Assembly (NCBI GenBank): GCA_963818725.1
Contig: CAWFTU010000014.1
Location: 868,001 to 932,000 of the forward strand
From: DATFDN01 sp963818725
GTDB taxonomy: Bacteria; Pseudomonadota; Alphaproteobacteria; Acetobacterales; Acetobacteraceae
DNA length: 64,000 bases
Reading direction: 5' to 3'
Shown: in pieces, positions 21,292-31,298 of the stretch
Position numbering within the stretch: position 1 is the first letter of the stretch
Layout of the letters: the number at the start of each line of letters is the position of its first letter
The notes under the pieces: generated by a model
Told to the model about the DNA's origin: nothing
What the model saw: the letters and a program-made list of their open reading frames with translations, nothing else
Databases searched by the model: none
Position numbers and translations under genes: made by a program

Positions 21292-21753
21292 CGTGCTTCC
21301 TCCTTGATCGGCCAGTGCCGGCGCCCGCTTGCACAAAGCCGGACTGGTGCAGGCATCCAGCCGCGCGTGCCTGATCGCACATCGACGGTGGAACGAACAG
21401 GTGGCCGACACGCCAAACCGGCGCTCGGCAATGGGTGAAGTCTTGGCCTACGGGCGGCAGTTGTCCAATCGAAAACTACCCTGTCGTCGGCACCTGTCAA
21501 CTCGATCCGCAGGGCCACGACCTGCAGCCTCAGCCGGATATCCTGCGCACCGCACCTTGCTGTCCGCAGATCATGACAGCTCACGCTGCTCAAGAGCGCG
21601 AGGCGTCAAACGCGGTCAAGTGCTTGCCATCCCCATCGATCCGGGCTGACTCGGCCCGGCAGGTGCCTAACAGAACTGACAAGCCTCTTTACCCATCAGT
21701 GATCTTTGTTCAGATTCTGGGCGGCACGAGTAGGCGCTTCGGGTGGGAACGCT

Positions 21754-23464
21754 ATGCGAAAGCCAGATGGCATTGTCTATGGCACCGAGGAGACACCACC
21801 AGCCAGCCTGCTGCTGGCGCTCGGGCTCCAGCACGCGATAGTCGTGTCGATCTTCCTGGTGGCGCTGGTTGGGGTCGCAAGGGCGGCGCAACTGCCGGTC
21901 AATCAGGCCGGCAACCTGATCTCGCTCAGCCTGATCGCGTTGGCACTGGCGACCCTTTTACAGGTCAGACGCTACGGCGCGGTGGGTTCCGGCCTGCTCG
22001 CGATCCCGGCAGTGCAGAGCATCTTTGTGCCAGGCTCAATCATTGCCGCCCGCGCTGGCGGACCGCCGATGATGGCCGGGCTGCTGCTTGCCTCGTCGTT
22101 CCTGGAAATAGTCCTGTCGCGCTTCCTTCGGCCGATCCGCGGCATCCTGCCCACCGAGCTTTCGGGATTGATCGTGTTGGTGACCGGCCTTTCTGTTGCG
22201 CAGGCCGGAATGGACAACGTCGTCGGCGCCGCGACGGCCAACGGGGGCGCCGCCTGGCCGCGCGCGCTGCTGGTGGCAATCGGGACTCTCAGCATCATGG
22301 TCGCCCTCAGCGTCTGGGCGCGCGGTCCGCTTCGCACGTTTGGCGCGATCATCGGTCTCGTCGGCGGCTACGTGGCGGCCGTGGCCCTTGGCCTCGTGGA
22401 TCCCAGGCTGTGGCAGGCGCTCGCGAACGCACCGCTCGTCCGGGTACCCTCCCTGGTGCCGGTGTGGCCGGCCTTCAGCGTGCAGCTGCTGCTGCCTTCG
22501 GGTACTCAGCGGGCTCGCGATCACGCTAAACTCGATTGGTGCGCTGACCGCAGCCCAGCGGCTGAACGACCGCAACTGGCGGCGCCAGGATCTGGAAAGC
22601 CTTTCGCGCGGGCTGCTCGCCGACGGCTTGGGAACAATGGCTTCTGCGTTTCTCGGCGGCGCCGGGATCAGCACGAGTGCTTCCAGCGTCGCCTTGACCG
22701 CGACAGCGCGGGCAACGAGCCGAGCGATCGGCTACGTTGCTGCCGCCATATTCCTGGTGGTCTCGGTGCCGCCGAAGTTTGCGGTTTTGGTGGTGAGCGC
22801 GCCGCCGCCCGTGCTCGGCGCAGCATTGGTTTTCCTGTCTTGCTCCCTGCTGATCAGCGGGGTGTCGATCATAAGCTCCCGCCTGCTTGACGCGCGCAAG
22901 ACGTTCTGCCTGGGTATCGCCTTCGCCTTCGCCGTCACGACCCCCGCGCTGACCCGTGCAGGCGCGCTTTTGCCGGTGTGGATGGCGCCGGTGGTCGCAG
23001 CCCCGTTGCTAGCCTCGGCCTTGGTCGCGATTCTGCTCAACCCGATATTGCGGCTCGGCATCCGCCAGCAGGTCGTGCTGGTGATCCCGCCGGGTGGCAT
23101 CCCCCACACAGACCTGGTCGCGTTCATCTCCCGCGCCGGTGCTGCTTGGGGTGCGCGGCGCGAGATCATTGCCCAGGCGCAGGGACCAATCGCGGAGTGT
23201 CTCGACACGCTGGTTGACGCCGAGCTGACGGACGGCGAGGTCCGCCTGCGTCTTGGTTTCAACGAGTTGCAGCTCGACGCGCGCATCAGTTGGCGTGGCG
23301 CACCGCTGCCCTTGTCCAAAACCCGGCCCACCAAGGAGGAGTTGCTGACGGACAGCGATGCTTCGGCACGCATGGCCGGCTACCTGATTGGCCGCTCGGC
23401 CAGCCGCGTGAGAAGCCGAGTCGTCGAGGGGAGGGCGGAGGTCTACCTGATGTTCGATCACTGA
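21754..23464 (+). pseudogene. NCS2-type purine/pyrimidine permease with C-terminal regulatory-like domain, frameshifted
   Basis: ATG 21754. Residues about 15-420 are strongly hydrophobic with NCS2 features: LGLQHAIVVSIFLVALVGVA, VPGSIIAARAGGPP, and after the frame break ITLNSIGALTAAQRLND and FLGGAGISTSASSVALTA. The frame moves by one inserted base near 22500 (TTCGGGTA). The last about 120 residues are soluble, with FNELQLDARISWRG, SARMAGYLIGRSASRV and YLMFDH, and resemble a degenerate HATPase/anti-sigma module. The gene faces away from its STAS/HATPase neighbours. Substrate is probably a nucleobase or related molecule; the fusion suggests transport coupled to the nearby partner-switch proteins (inference). 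Confidence 0.75.
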
Positions 23465-23529
23465 CACCTGAACCAGGGGCAGGACGGAGACAGCGCGTGG
23501 GCCGCACAATCGGGTCGGTTGTCGGCCGA

Positions 23530-24771
23530 TCAGGCCCCGAGCTTCAGCAGGATGGCCGCTATGTCGTCGGATTGCGAGCTGCCAGCTTCGAACTCCCGGA
23601 CATCCGCCAGCAGCTGATCCAACAGGTTTGTTTCCGATGACGGGCAATGAGCCACCCATTCTGCAACTCGCCCCTCACCGAAGAGGCGTCGCGAAGGGTC
23701 CATCGCTTCCGTGATGCCGTCGGTGACAATAAGGAGTTGGTCTCCCGGCCCCAGGTTCACAACGGCAGGCCTGTATACGGCGTCCTCCCTCACCCCAAGT
23801 GGCAGCCCGCCCCCGATACCGAGGCGCTCGATTGCACCGTTGGCCCGATGCAGAAAGGGGGCCACATGACCCGCCCGAATATAACTCAGCTGGTTCGTAG
23901 TCCCGTCGAACGCGGCGATGAGCAGGGTGACGAACATGCAGCTCGAATTTCCCGCTGCCAGGGTCGTGTTGACGAGACGCACGGCCTCCTCCGGAGTCCG
24001 GAAAAGCCGCCGCGCATCCGGATGCGCCATGATGCCTCTGAACAGAGCGTGAGTCCTTGCCATCATCAACGCTGCTCCAGCACCTTTGTCCGAGACATCC
24101 CCCAACAAAAGCACCAAAAGGTCGTTACCAATGCAGAAATGGTCGACCAGATCCCCACCAACCTCATTCGCGGGCACGAGGACGACATCGACTGTCACTG
24201 CGCACCCCCCAACGATGCCTTGGTAAGGTGGGGGCACCAGTGCAAGCTGCAGCGTGCGCGCCTCGGCAAGTTCGGTCTGCTTTCGCTGCAGCTCCCGCTG
24301 TACCACGTCGCGTGAGGCTTCCAGTTCGCGCTGAGTCGCGCGCAACGCCGCATTGGCGGCCTCCAGCTGCCGGTTGAGGCGTGCCTCTTTCTCCTGAAGC
24401 AGCGTCATTTCATAAGCTTTTTGCTGCACCCGGCGTGCCGCGTCCCGATCGGACGTGACGTCAAGCAGCAAAACCCAGATCGTGCCGGTACCGGCGTCTT
24501 CATGGAAGTGGAGATCTGCGACACGCCCGCCGGCCAGCTCGACCAACGGCACGAAATAAGGCGTCTCGCTCAGCGGTAAAAGTCCTTCAAGGAACAATGC
24601 TTGCTCGACCGCCGGCTCGCCCAGGCGCATGGCCGCCAGCCCGTAATTCTCAAGATTCCCGCCTGCGCCGACCAGAGTGAGTTCAGCACCGATTTGCAGA
24701 TAGGCCACCGCCCGCTCACCATACATCAATGCCCGCAATCGATCGGCCAGGCACGCGGGCAGAACGTCCAT
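23530..24771 (-). CDS. SpoIIE-type PP2C serine phosphatase with N-terminal sensor region
   Basis: 413 residues. Residues about 1-120 form a PAS-like region (ETPYFVPLVELAGGRV, GTIWVLLLDVTSDRDAARR), 120-180 a coiled coil rich in E, R and Q, and 185-413 the phosphatase domain. Key motifs are VPANEVGGDLVDHF, LLLGDVSDKGAGAALMMA, VTDGITEAMDPSRRLFG and SSQSDDIAAILL, with the metal-binding aspartates present. Such enzymes dephosphorylate STAS antagonists. It starts 3 bases after the small GTPase stop, so the two are probably co-translated. Confidence 0.88.
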   Translation of the reverse strand: MDVLPACLADRLRALMYGERAVAYLQIGAELTLVGAGGNLENYGLAAMRLGEPAVEQALFLEGLLPLSETPYFVPLVELAGGRVADLHFHEDAGTGTIWVLLLDVTSDRDAARRVQQKAYEMTLLQEKEARLNRQLEAANAALRATQRELEASRDVVQRELQRKQTELAEARTLQLALVPPPYQGIVGGCAVTVDVVLVPANEVGGDLVDHFCIGNDLLVLLLGDVSDKGAGAALMMARTHALFRGIMAHPDARRLFRTPEEAVRLVNTTLAAGNSSCMFVTLLIAAFDGTTNQLSYIRAGHVAPFLHRANGAIERLGIGGGLPLGVREDAVYRPAVVNLGPGDQLLIVTDGITEAMDPSRRLFGEGRVAEWVAHCPSSETNLLDQLLADVREFEAGSSQSDDIAAILLKLGA

Positions 24772-24774
24772 GGC

Positions 24775-25278
24775 TTAACGGGCGATGCGGATGGCGAGGT
24801 CCATGAACGCGTCCTCCACGCCCTCGCCAGTTCGCGCGCTGCTCGGCTGCACCCACCAGCCGTTAGCCCGGAGGCCGGCGACTTCGTTGTCGCTGATCGC
24901 CCACTGCTGCGTCAGATCAGCCTTGTTCAGCAACAACACGAACGGCAGTGGACCATGCTCCGCCTCGACGCGCCCGCGCAGCGACAGGGCGACGTCGAGG
25001 GTCGACAGGCGCGTCCCGTCCGCCACCAGCACGTATCCTGCGGAGCCCCGCAGATAGCTCATGCGGAGCGCGGCAATGTCGTCCTCCCCCGCGAGGTCCC
25101 AAAGTATGAGGTTTACACTCCGGCCTGGCAGGTCCACGGTTTTCTTGTCAATCTTGACTCCGATCGTGGTGAGATAGGTTTCGGAAAAGATGCTGGCGAC
25201 GTAGCGCCTGACGAGACTGGTCTTGCCAACCGAGAAAGCGCCAAGCATGCAGACCTTTCTTTGCACGGCCGCCGTCAT
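24775..25278 (-). CDS. Ras/Rab-like small GTPase
   Basis: 167 residues. P-loop GAFSVGKTS (13-21), switch region with TTIGVKIDKK, G3 WDLAGEDD (usual form WDTAGQE), and G4 LLNKADLTQQW. The last part, SSARTGEGVEDAF, is the G5 region. This is a full-length Ras-superfamily domain of the prokaryotic type, not an Era or translation GTPase. It has no lipidation tail. It is packed between the SpoIIE phosphatase (3-base gap) and the OmpA-like protein (2-base gap), implying a shared pathway. Confidence 0.88.
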   Translation of the reverse strand: MTAAVQRKVCMLGAFSVGKTSLVRRYVASIFSETYLTTIGVKIDKKTVDLPGRSVNLILWDLAGEDDIAALRMSYLRGSAGYVLVADGTRLSTLDVALSLRGRVEAEHGPLPFVLLLNKADLTQQWAISDNEVAGLRANGWWVQPSSARTGEGVEDAFMDLAIRIAR

Positions 25279-25280
25279 GG

Positions 25281-27542
25281 CTATCCCTCGATATCAACGC
25301 TGAACGAAACCCGGCGGTTGGCTGAACGCGCAGACTCGGAGGTCTCTTCGTTCAACGGCTCCAGGGCGTCTGCGCCGCGGACCGCGAGCAGATCCGGATT
25401 GACACCGCGCTTTTTCAGGAGCGAACGGACGACTTCCGCGCGCGCCAAACTCAGCGACAAGTTAAGCGTACCCTGGCCGACGGCATCGGCATGTCCAGTC
25501 AACGTGACCCTCGTGGACACATGCAAGGCTGACGACAAAGATGTGAGATCGATCAGCTCCCGGGCCAACTGATCAAGAATGGCGTCTTGTCCCGGCGCCG
25601 GGAGAGCCTCGTTCTCATTGAAACGGATGTTGCGGGACTGGATCGCCTCGCGCAACTTGCCAATCGCACCGTCACTAACGTTTTGCATTCTGGAGAGGTC
25701 GAGACGAGGCGCTCCCGCCGGGAGCATCCGGCTGGCGATGCGTGCGCGCTCGAGCCAAGGTGAGGGGGCCGAGCCTTGCGCTAAAATGCGGTCACCCTCG
25801 ACCGTAAGGGTCACGCTCGACGGCGGGTTGAGCGAAGCTTGCAATCGCTTCAGCACGATCTGCGGATCAAGCCCTTCGTAAGGCGCCCAGCGTGCCACGA
25901 CGCGCTTGGGATCAATCCCCTCCTCGGTCAGCAACTGCCGGGGGTCGACCGCAAGGGGATCGCGCAACCCGGCGACCAGGAACTTGCCGTCGCGTTGCCC
26001 CGCCTCTGTGATCACGACGCCCGGCTGCGCCCCGAGCCGTGCCAAGTAGTTCTCCCAGCGTTGACCTTCTCCCAAATCAATGTTCCGCACCGCAGAGAGA
26101 TCGAGAGAAGGCGCCCCCGTCGGCAGCATTCGGCCGGCGATGTCTGCGCGCGTGAGCCAGTCTGACGGCGCCGATCCTTCCGCCACGATGCGGTTACCCT
26201 TGACCGTGAGCGTCACGCTCGGCGGAGGGCTGAGCGTGGCGTGCAACCGCCTCAGCACGATCCGCGGATCGAGCCCTTCGTAGGGTGACCAACGGGCGAT
26301 GACGCGCCTTGGACTGATCCCCGCCTCGCTGAGCACACGTTGCGGGTCGACCGCAAGCGGGTCGCGCAAGCCGTCGATCAGGAACTCGCCGTCGCGCCGC
26401 CCCGCCTCGATGATCACAAGACCCGGTTGCGCCCGAAGCCGCGCGACGTAGTCCGCCCAGTGTTGATCGTCCCGCCAACGGCGCACGCCCCAGGCTCCGG
26501 CGGCGAGCAACAGTAGCCCGAGCGCGAACAGCGGTAGCAGCCAGGAAAAGGTGGGCTGCTTGCGCTGCGGCGCTTCCTGCCGGAACGCGACGCACGCCGT
26601 CAGCTCAGCCTCGATATCCGCGAAGCCCGAGCTGTCGCCGTCAAAGTTCTCCAACGCATGATGGCGCTCGGCGTGGATTCGAGACACAACGTCGAGCAGC
26701 CTTTGGTGCAGCTCTTCGGGCGGATTGCCCCTGATAACCGCGACCAGCGTGGCGAACGGTCCGGGCTCGGACCACAGCATAAGTTCGCCCAGTCGCAAGG
26801 TGTCGACGCCCTGACGTTCGGCACCGCAGAACGAATCCCGGACGAAATCCTGGATTGCGATCAGCATCGACGAGACCAGCTGCGGATCCTGGCTCGCCGC
26901 ATTCTCAGCTGCGACATGCGAGATCAACAGGCCGGTCTCACAGTGAATGAGGAAGACGTGTTCGACCTGATAGATGAGCGTGTGCCTGAGAACAACCTCG
27001 GCGAAGGAGACTCCGGTCCACCAGGCTTCCCAGCGCCATCTGAGCCCACGCCAAGATAGGCTGTACTTCAACGATTCGTTTAACAATTGAAACGTACTGT
27101 CGATGGTCTCGGCGATCAGTTTGCGGATCGCCGGAACGATCAGCGGGTAAAGGATGTTAAGGAGTGTGCGCGGATCATTCCGGATTGAACTCTGTGCGGC
27201 TTTTTCCAAAGCGGGCGCCAACACCTGCCCCAGGCGCGCATCGCTCGACGTCTGGGCAAGAGCGGTTGGCAAGACACGTCCGACCACCAGGGCGAACTGC
27301 TCAGGATCCTCAATCACCTCGCTCAGTCGCGACAGCAGTTCGATCTCCCGGCCTAGCAGCAACGTTCGCAACTGCTCAAGTCGCAGGTCGACTGGAGACA
27401 CGCCAGCCGGCAGAGCGCCGAGATCGGGCTTCACGTTCCGCGCAACGTCGAGCAGCAGCCCCGCAAGGGCTTTCCGGTCGATCCCGGTATCGTGCGAGAA
27501 GGGGCGAAGCAGCTCCGCGAGCGGGTCCGGCAACGTGCTCAC
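25281..27542 (-). CDS. OmpA-family envelope protein with large cytoplasmic domain and tandem periplasmic repeats
   Basis: 753 residues. About 1-330: soluble region lacking a signal peptide, including VEHVFLIHCETGLLISH and SSMLIAIQDFVRD. 333-352: one membrane helix (LLPLFALGLLLLAAGAWGV). About 359-490 and 493-620: two copies of a 130-residue unit, each with RDGEFLIDGLRDPLAV / RDGKFLVAGLRDPLAV and a Y-EGLDP motif. About 640-753: OmpA peptidoglycan-binding domain (VTLTGHADAVGQGTLN, then SANRRVSFSV). So it would link cytoplasm, inner membrane and cell wall. The cytoplasmic part has a Roadblock-like look (inference) and could be the docking partner of the adjacent GTPase. Confidence 0.82.
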   Translation of the reverse strand: MSTLPDPLAELLRPFSHDTGIDRKALAGLLLDVARNVKPDLGALPAGVSPVDLRLEQLRTLLLGREIELLSRLSEVIEDPEQFALVVGRVLPTALAQTSSDARLGQVLAPALEKAAQSSIRNDPRTLLNILYPLIVPAIRKLIAETIDSTFQLLNESLKYSLSWRGLRWRWEAWWTGVSFAEVVLRHTLIYQVEHVFLIHCETGLLISHVAAENAASQDPQLVSSMLIAIQDFVRDSFCGAERQGVDTLRLGELMLWSEPGPFATLVAVIRGNPPEELHQRLLDVVSRIHAERHHALENFDGDSSGFADIEAELTACVAFRQEAPQRKQPTFSWLLPLFALGLLLLAAGAWGVRRWRDDQHWADYVARLRAQPGLVIIEAGRRDGEFLIDGLRDPLAVDPQRVLSEAGISPRRVIARWSPYEGLDPRIVLRRLHATLSPPPSVTLTVKGNRIVAEGSAPSDWLTRADIAGRMLPTGAPSLDLSAVRNIDLGEGQRWENYLARLGAQPGVVITEAGQRDGKFLVAGLRDPLAVDPRQLLTEEGIDPKRVVARWAPYEGLDPQIVLKRLQASLNPPSSVTLTVEGDRILAQGSAPSPWLERARIASRMLPAGAPRLDLSRMQNVSDGAIGKLREAIQSRNIRFNENEALPAPGQDAILDQLARELIDLTSLSSALHVSTRVTLTGHADAVGQGTLNLSLSLARAEVVRSLLKKRGVNPDLLAVRGADALEPLNEETSESARSANRRVSFSVDIEG

Positions 27543-27570
27543 CTCGACGGGCGGACCATCAGCCAGCCGG

Positions 27571-28201
27571 CTAACCGCGCGCTTGGCCGGCTGCGCCGCC
27601 GCCCACGGTTTTAAGCCCCGCCTCTTGATTCAAGCACTTGGCGACTTCGACAAACAAGCCGGCGAGAAGGTTCCGATCGGTTTTGACGTTGCTCAGCTCG
27701 GCAAACATCTTCTCGATTATATGCTGCATATCTTCATTTTTGCGTTTGATCTCCTCCCGAAGCAACTGAGCTTCCTTGGTCAGGCGGTCGGACATATCGC
27801 GCTCGAGTTGACTCAGCTGATCCGACATCGAGCGAAGGCGCTTTTCCACAACTTGGTTTTGCTCCCGCCACGTCCGCTCGATCTCCTTGTCGGTATCGGC
27901 GCGCAGATCTTTCTCTTCGCGCAGCTGGCCTGCAAGTGAGTCTACTTGCTTTTTCGCGTTCGATTTCATAGGCGCTGAAATGGCGCGCTGTGTCGGACTC
28001 GATCTCCTTGAAGCGCTGGTGGAACCGCTCTTCCAGCTTTGAGAACCGGCGATCGTAGTCCTGCATTTGATTGCCAAACAGAAGGTCGCGGATTTTGTCT
28101 ACGCCTACCGCCTCGGCGCCGGGAAGTTGGCCGTTACCCAGTTGCAACGCCTGCCCACTGTCCACCGGCTCAAGTCTCGGTTTTGATGTTCCATCGGCCA
28201 C
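27571..28201 (-). pseudogene. Coiled-coil protein of the GTPase/OmpA operon, frameshifted
   Basis: GTG 28201 behind AAAGGGGG. The first frame gives DKIRDLLFGNQMQDYDRRF then KLEERFHQRFKEIESDTARH. Near 27955-27975, in an A-run (GCGAAAAAGC), the frame shifts by one base and continues KKQVDSLAGQLREEKDLR, then RSMSDQLSQLERDMSDR and IIEKMFAELSNVKTDR. Joined it has about 209 residues, almost entirely charged heptad-type helix. I do not know the family. It precedes the OmpA-like gene by 28 bases and probably belongs to the same transcript. The homopolymer context makes a sequencing indel plausible. Confidence 0.65.
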
Positions 28202-28785
28202 GATTTACCCCCTTTCAGCAAACACACCAGGTTCAGACATGAGGCGCACCCGGGCGCCCGCACGTTATCCGCCGCGGAACCATCCGGCCCGTCGCGCTCG
28301 CCAGGGCGCGCGCCCGAAAGGAGCGCCGCCTCGCCCACCATCCCTGCCGATTGCCCCAGCCTCAAGGCCGTCACCCGGGCAGCCCCCCAGGTCGAATTTC
28401 TCGCCCTCCGTGCCCCGGAGCACACCATCGAGCGGTTCACCGGCTGCTATCCCGTCGTTAAGTGGAGCGCCGCCCACGCCTTCCGCTGCACCACCGCTCC
28501 CGCCGGCACCCAGTTCCCCGGCAAGCTCCTCGCCAGTTGCCTTTCAGAATCATAATCGTAGTCCAGGCCGGGCTCGCTCAGCAAGGCCCTATCGTGGTGC
28601 GATCGACAGAATGGCGCTAACATTGCTCCAGGTCGTTTGAAGATCCTTGCGCAACGTAACAACTGACGGTTCCGTCGCCAGCGCTCGGCGCCGTTCGAGG
28701 ATGCCGCCGCTCCCCGTCGTCAGGTCCCGTGCTTCCGCCGCAGCCTTCCCAACGGCAGGGAGCACGAAGGCGGCGTCCGTGGTCG
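28202..28785. other. Gap between the STAS-HATPase remnant and the coiled-coil gene
   Basis: About 580 bases with three overlapping open frames on the minus strand, none with a recognisable domain. One Gly-rich frame (about 28265-28520) contains LNDGIAAGEPLDGVLRG but follows a stop codon and has only a GTG start. It may be a frameshifted small gene or simply GC-rich noise. Confidence 0.3.
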
Positions 28786-28980
28786 TCAGGAGGTCGCGGT
28801 AGCAGAGGGTGCGGCGGAGGCGGGACGAGCGAAGCGCAGAGTCAGTCGGTTGCAGCCCGGAACGGTATCGTAGCCAATCTCGCCGGCGTATGTCCGGATC
28901 AGATGGATTCCCCGACCGCTGGGCACTGCGAACTCCAAACTCGTCGGTCGCGCCAGAGCCGGTGCTGCGCGCAAATCGAA

Positions 28981-30700
28981 CAGACCGTGCGAAAACTCGC
29001 TGGGGCGGCAATGCTGGTGAAATCGGCAGTCGGAGGTGCACGCCGAGGTCCCGGTGAGCCGAACGGGCGATTTCAAGAAATCCCCGGTTCCACATCGTGG
29101 CTGCCGGCGATCCTGCCAGCCGGTCCGGGGAAACCCCGCCAGCAGCAGCCTTTCAGGCCGCCACCGCGGCCATCAGCTGCGCGAAGCCGACGATATTGAG
29201 CACCCGCCGGAGATTGTAGGCGAGCGCGGTCAGACTGAACTCGGCGCGGACCTTCTCCAGGCCACGCATCAGGAACGCGCCCTGGTTCATCCATTGCTTG
29301 ATCGTGCCGAACGGATGCTCGACCGTCTCGCGACGGCGGTCGAGAACGCCTGGACGGTTCGCCAACCGGGCCTGCATCCGGTCCAGGACCGCTTCGTTCT
29401 CCAGACGAGAGGCCGTGCGAAACTTGCCCGCCGTGCACTGCGAACGGATTGTGCAATCGTCGCACGCCAGCTTGTTGGCGTAGTTGATCTTCTTCAGCCC
29501 ACGCAGGAGAGACGATGAATACGGATGAAGGCGTTGACCCGCTGGGCAAACATAGCTGTCGCTGTCTGCGTCGTAGCGGAACTCATCCTTGCGGAACAGG
29601 CCGGCCTTGACCGAGGGACCGCGCTGCGGACGCGGCACGTAGGGCACAATCCCGGCGTTCTCGCAGGCCTCAATGTCCTCAACCTTGAAGTAACCCTTGT
29701 CGGCCACGGCCTCGATTGTCTCGACACCGAGAACCTCCTTCGCCGGCGCCGCGGTCTGCGTCAGCAGCCCCATGTCGAGGACCTGGTTGCTGACCTGCTG
29801 CTCGACGATCAGCTTGTGCTTGGCATCCACCGCAACCTGGACGTTGTAGCCCACCGCGACATGCGTGTGCGCCGCCATCCCCTCGTCTGGCTATTCCAGC
29901 GGCTTCGCCGCAGGAACCTTGGCCAGCCTCGCCCGGCTGTCGGGATCGGTCAGCGAGATCTGGTCCTCGCCGGTGCGATCCAACTGCGCCAACATGTCCT
30001 GGCACCGCGTACGACGGGAGCGGATGGCGGCGATCTTCTCGGCCAGGTTGTCGACCCGCGAGCCACTTGTTGTGGTCTCGGCGGCATCGCTCTGGTCAAG
30101 ACGCTGGAGGTAATCGTCGAGCTTGGCATCGGCCAATTCGATAAACCTGGTCAGCGAGGCGCGGGTGAAGTTGCGGTCCTTGTTGTTGACCGCCTTGATG
30201 CGGGTGCCATCCACCGCCAGCAGTTCCCGGCCGAACAGATCCAGCTGACGGCACAGCAGCACGAACTGCCGAAAGACCGGGCGGAACGCTTTGCGGTTAC
30301 CGCGGCGGAAATCGGCGATGGTCTTGTGGTCCGGCTTCAGGTGACGCAGCAGCCAAATGACTTCGATGTTGCGATGGGTCTCGGCTTCCAGACGGCGACT
30401 GGATCGGACGCGGTTCAGATAACCGTAGATGTAGAGCTTCAACAGATCGGCGGGCGCATAGCCCGGCCGGCCGGTTCGCTGGGCGGAGACGCGGATAAAG
30501 CCCGCTGCGGTCAGATCCAATCCATCAACGAAGGCTTCAATGAACCGGACGGGGTTCTCGGGGCCGACGTAATCATCGAGCGATTCTGGAAGCAGCAGCG
30601 TCTGGGATCGGTCGTGACCGGCGATGTGCGTCATGACCCCGAGTCTAACGCATCTTGCGTCGAGCCGGAATCCGTTGCGGCACAGATTTCACACGGTCTG
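28981..30700 (-). mobile_element. IS1182-type insertion sequence, copy A
   Basis: 1720 bases. Ends CAGACCGTGCGAAAACTCG at the left and the complement of CAGACCGTGTGAAATCTG at the right, flanked by the direct repeat CGAA at 28977-28980 and 30701-30704. Apart from the inserted IS1595, copy B at 35636-38411 looks the same in inverted orientation. Confidence 0.92.
29153..30634 (-). pseudogene. IS1182-family transposase, copy A, with in-frame amber stop
   Basis: 493 codons with one TAG (29889-29891) in an otherwise continuous frame. The first part has SQTLLLPESLDDYV, GYLNRVRSSRRLEAE and the first catalytic aspartate in LAVDGTRIKAV. After TAG come AVGYNVQVAVDAKHKLIV, VADKGYF and the last acidic region ETVEHPFGTIKQWM. 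Relatives read straight through here; the change CAG to TAG is the simplest explanation. The same stop is in copy B. Confidence 0.88.
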
Positions 30701-31298
30701 CGAAAGCCGGGCCCCGATCCTCGACCACGGCAACCAAGGTGTGGCCCTGCCAGTCCAACTCGACAGCGATCTCGGGCTCGTCGCTGCTTCTCGGCGTGTG
30801 ATCGATTATGTTCGCCACGGCCTCCTCCAGGCAAAGGCGGACCGCGTGGGCGATGCTAGCAGGAATCACCAGCAGACGCTCCTGCTGGTCAAGCCACGCG
30901 GAGAAACGGCCCATCTCCATCCGGCTGTGCGACAGCATCAGGCGAACCATTGCCACAGCGCAGGCTGAAATGGCCGCCAACGCCTCTGCCTCGTCGCGCA
31001 CGATCGGCATCAGGTCGGTCACACAGGTCATCTCCAGCACCTGTTCGACCTCGCTCTGCGGGCTCAACAGCACAAGCTTGCCCCCACGACGCTGCACGGT
31101 CTTGGCACCCAACAGGAGCATCCGAATGCCAATCGAGGCGAGGAAAGTAACCGCCGACATGTCGACGACGATATTGCGGTTGGACCCGGCGGCCGCGTTG
31201 AAAGGAATGTCGATCTTCGCCGAACCCGCCATATCGAGGTGCCCAGTGAGCACAACCCTTAACGCATCGCTTGAGATCGCCGTGACGTGCATATCCAT

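Larger units (their letters stand above)
28786..31298 (-). pseudogene. STAS-HATPase fusion protein, split by an IS1182-type element
   Basis: ATG 31298 to 30701 encodes a STAS domain (VVLTGHLDMAGSAKI, VDMSAVTFLASIGIRMLLL) and the first half of a HATPase (N-box CLEEAVANIIDH, G1 VEDRGPAF). After the IS, 28980 to 28786 supplies the other half: FDLRAAPAL, GRGIHLIRTYAGEIGYD, NRLTLRF. Removing the element and one copy of its CGAA duplication restores one frame of exactly 263 codons including the stop. A STAS and its kinase in one chain is an uncommon form of partner switch. It would head the operon toward the coiled-coil, OmpA, GTPase and phosphatase genes. Confidence 0.85.
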
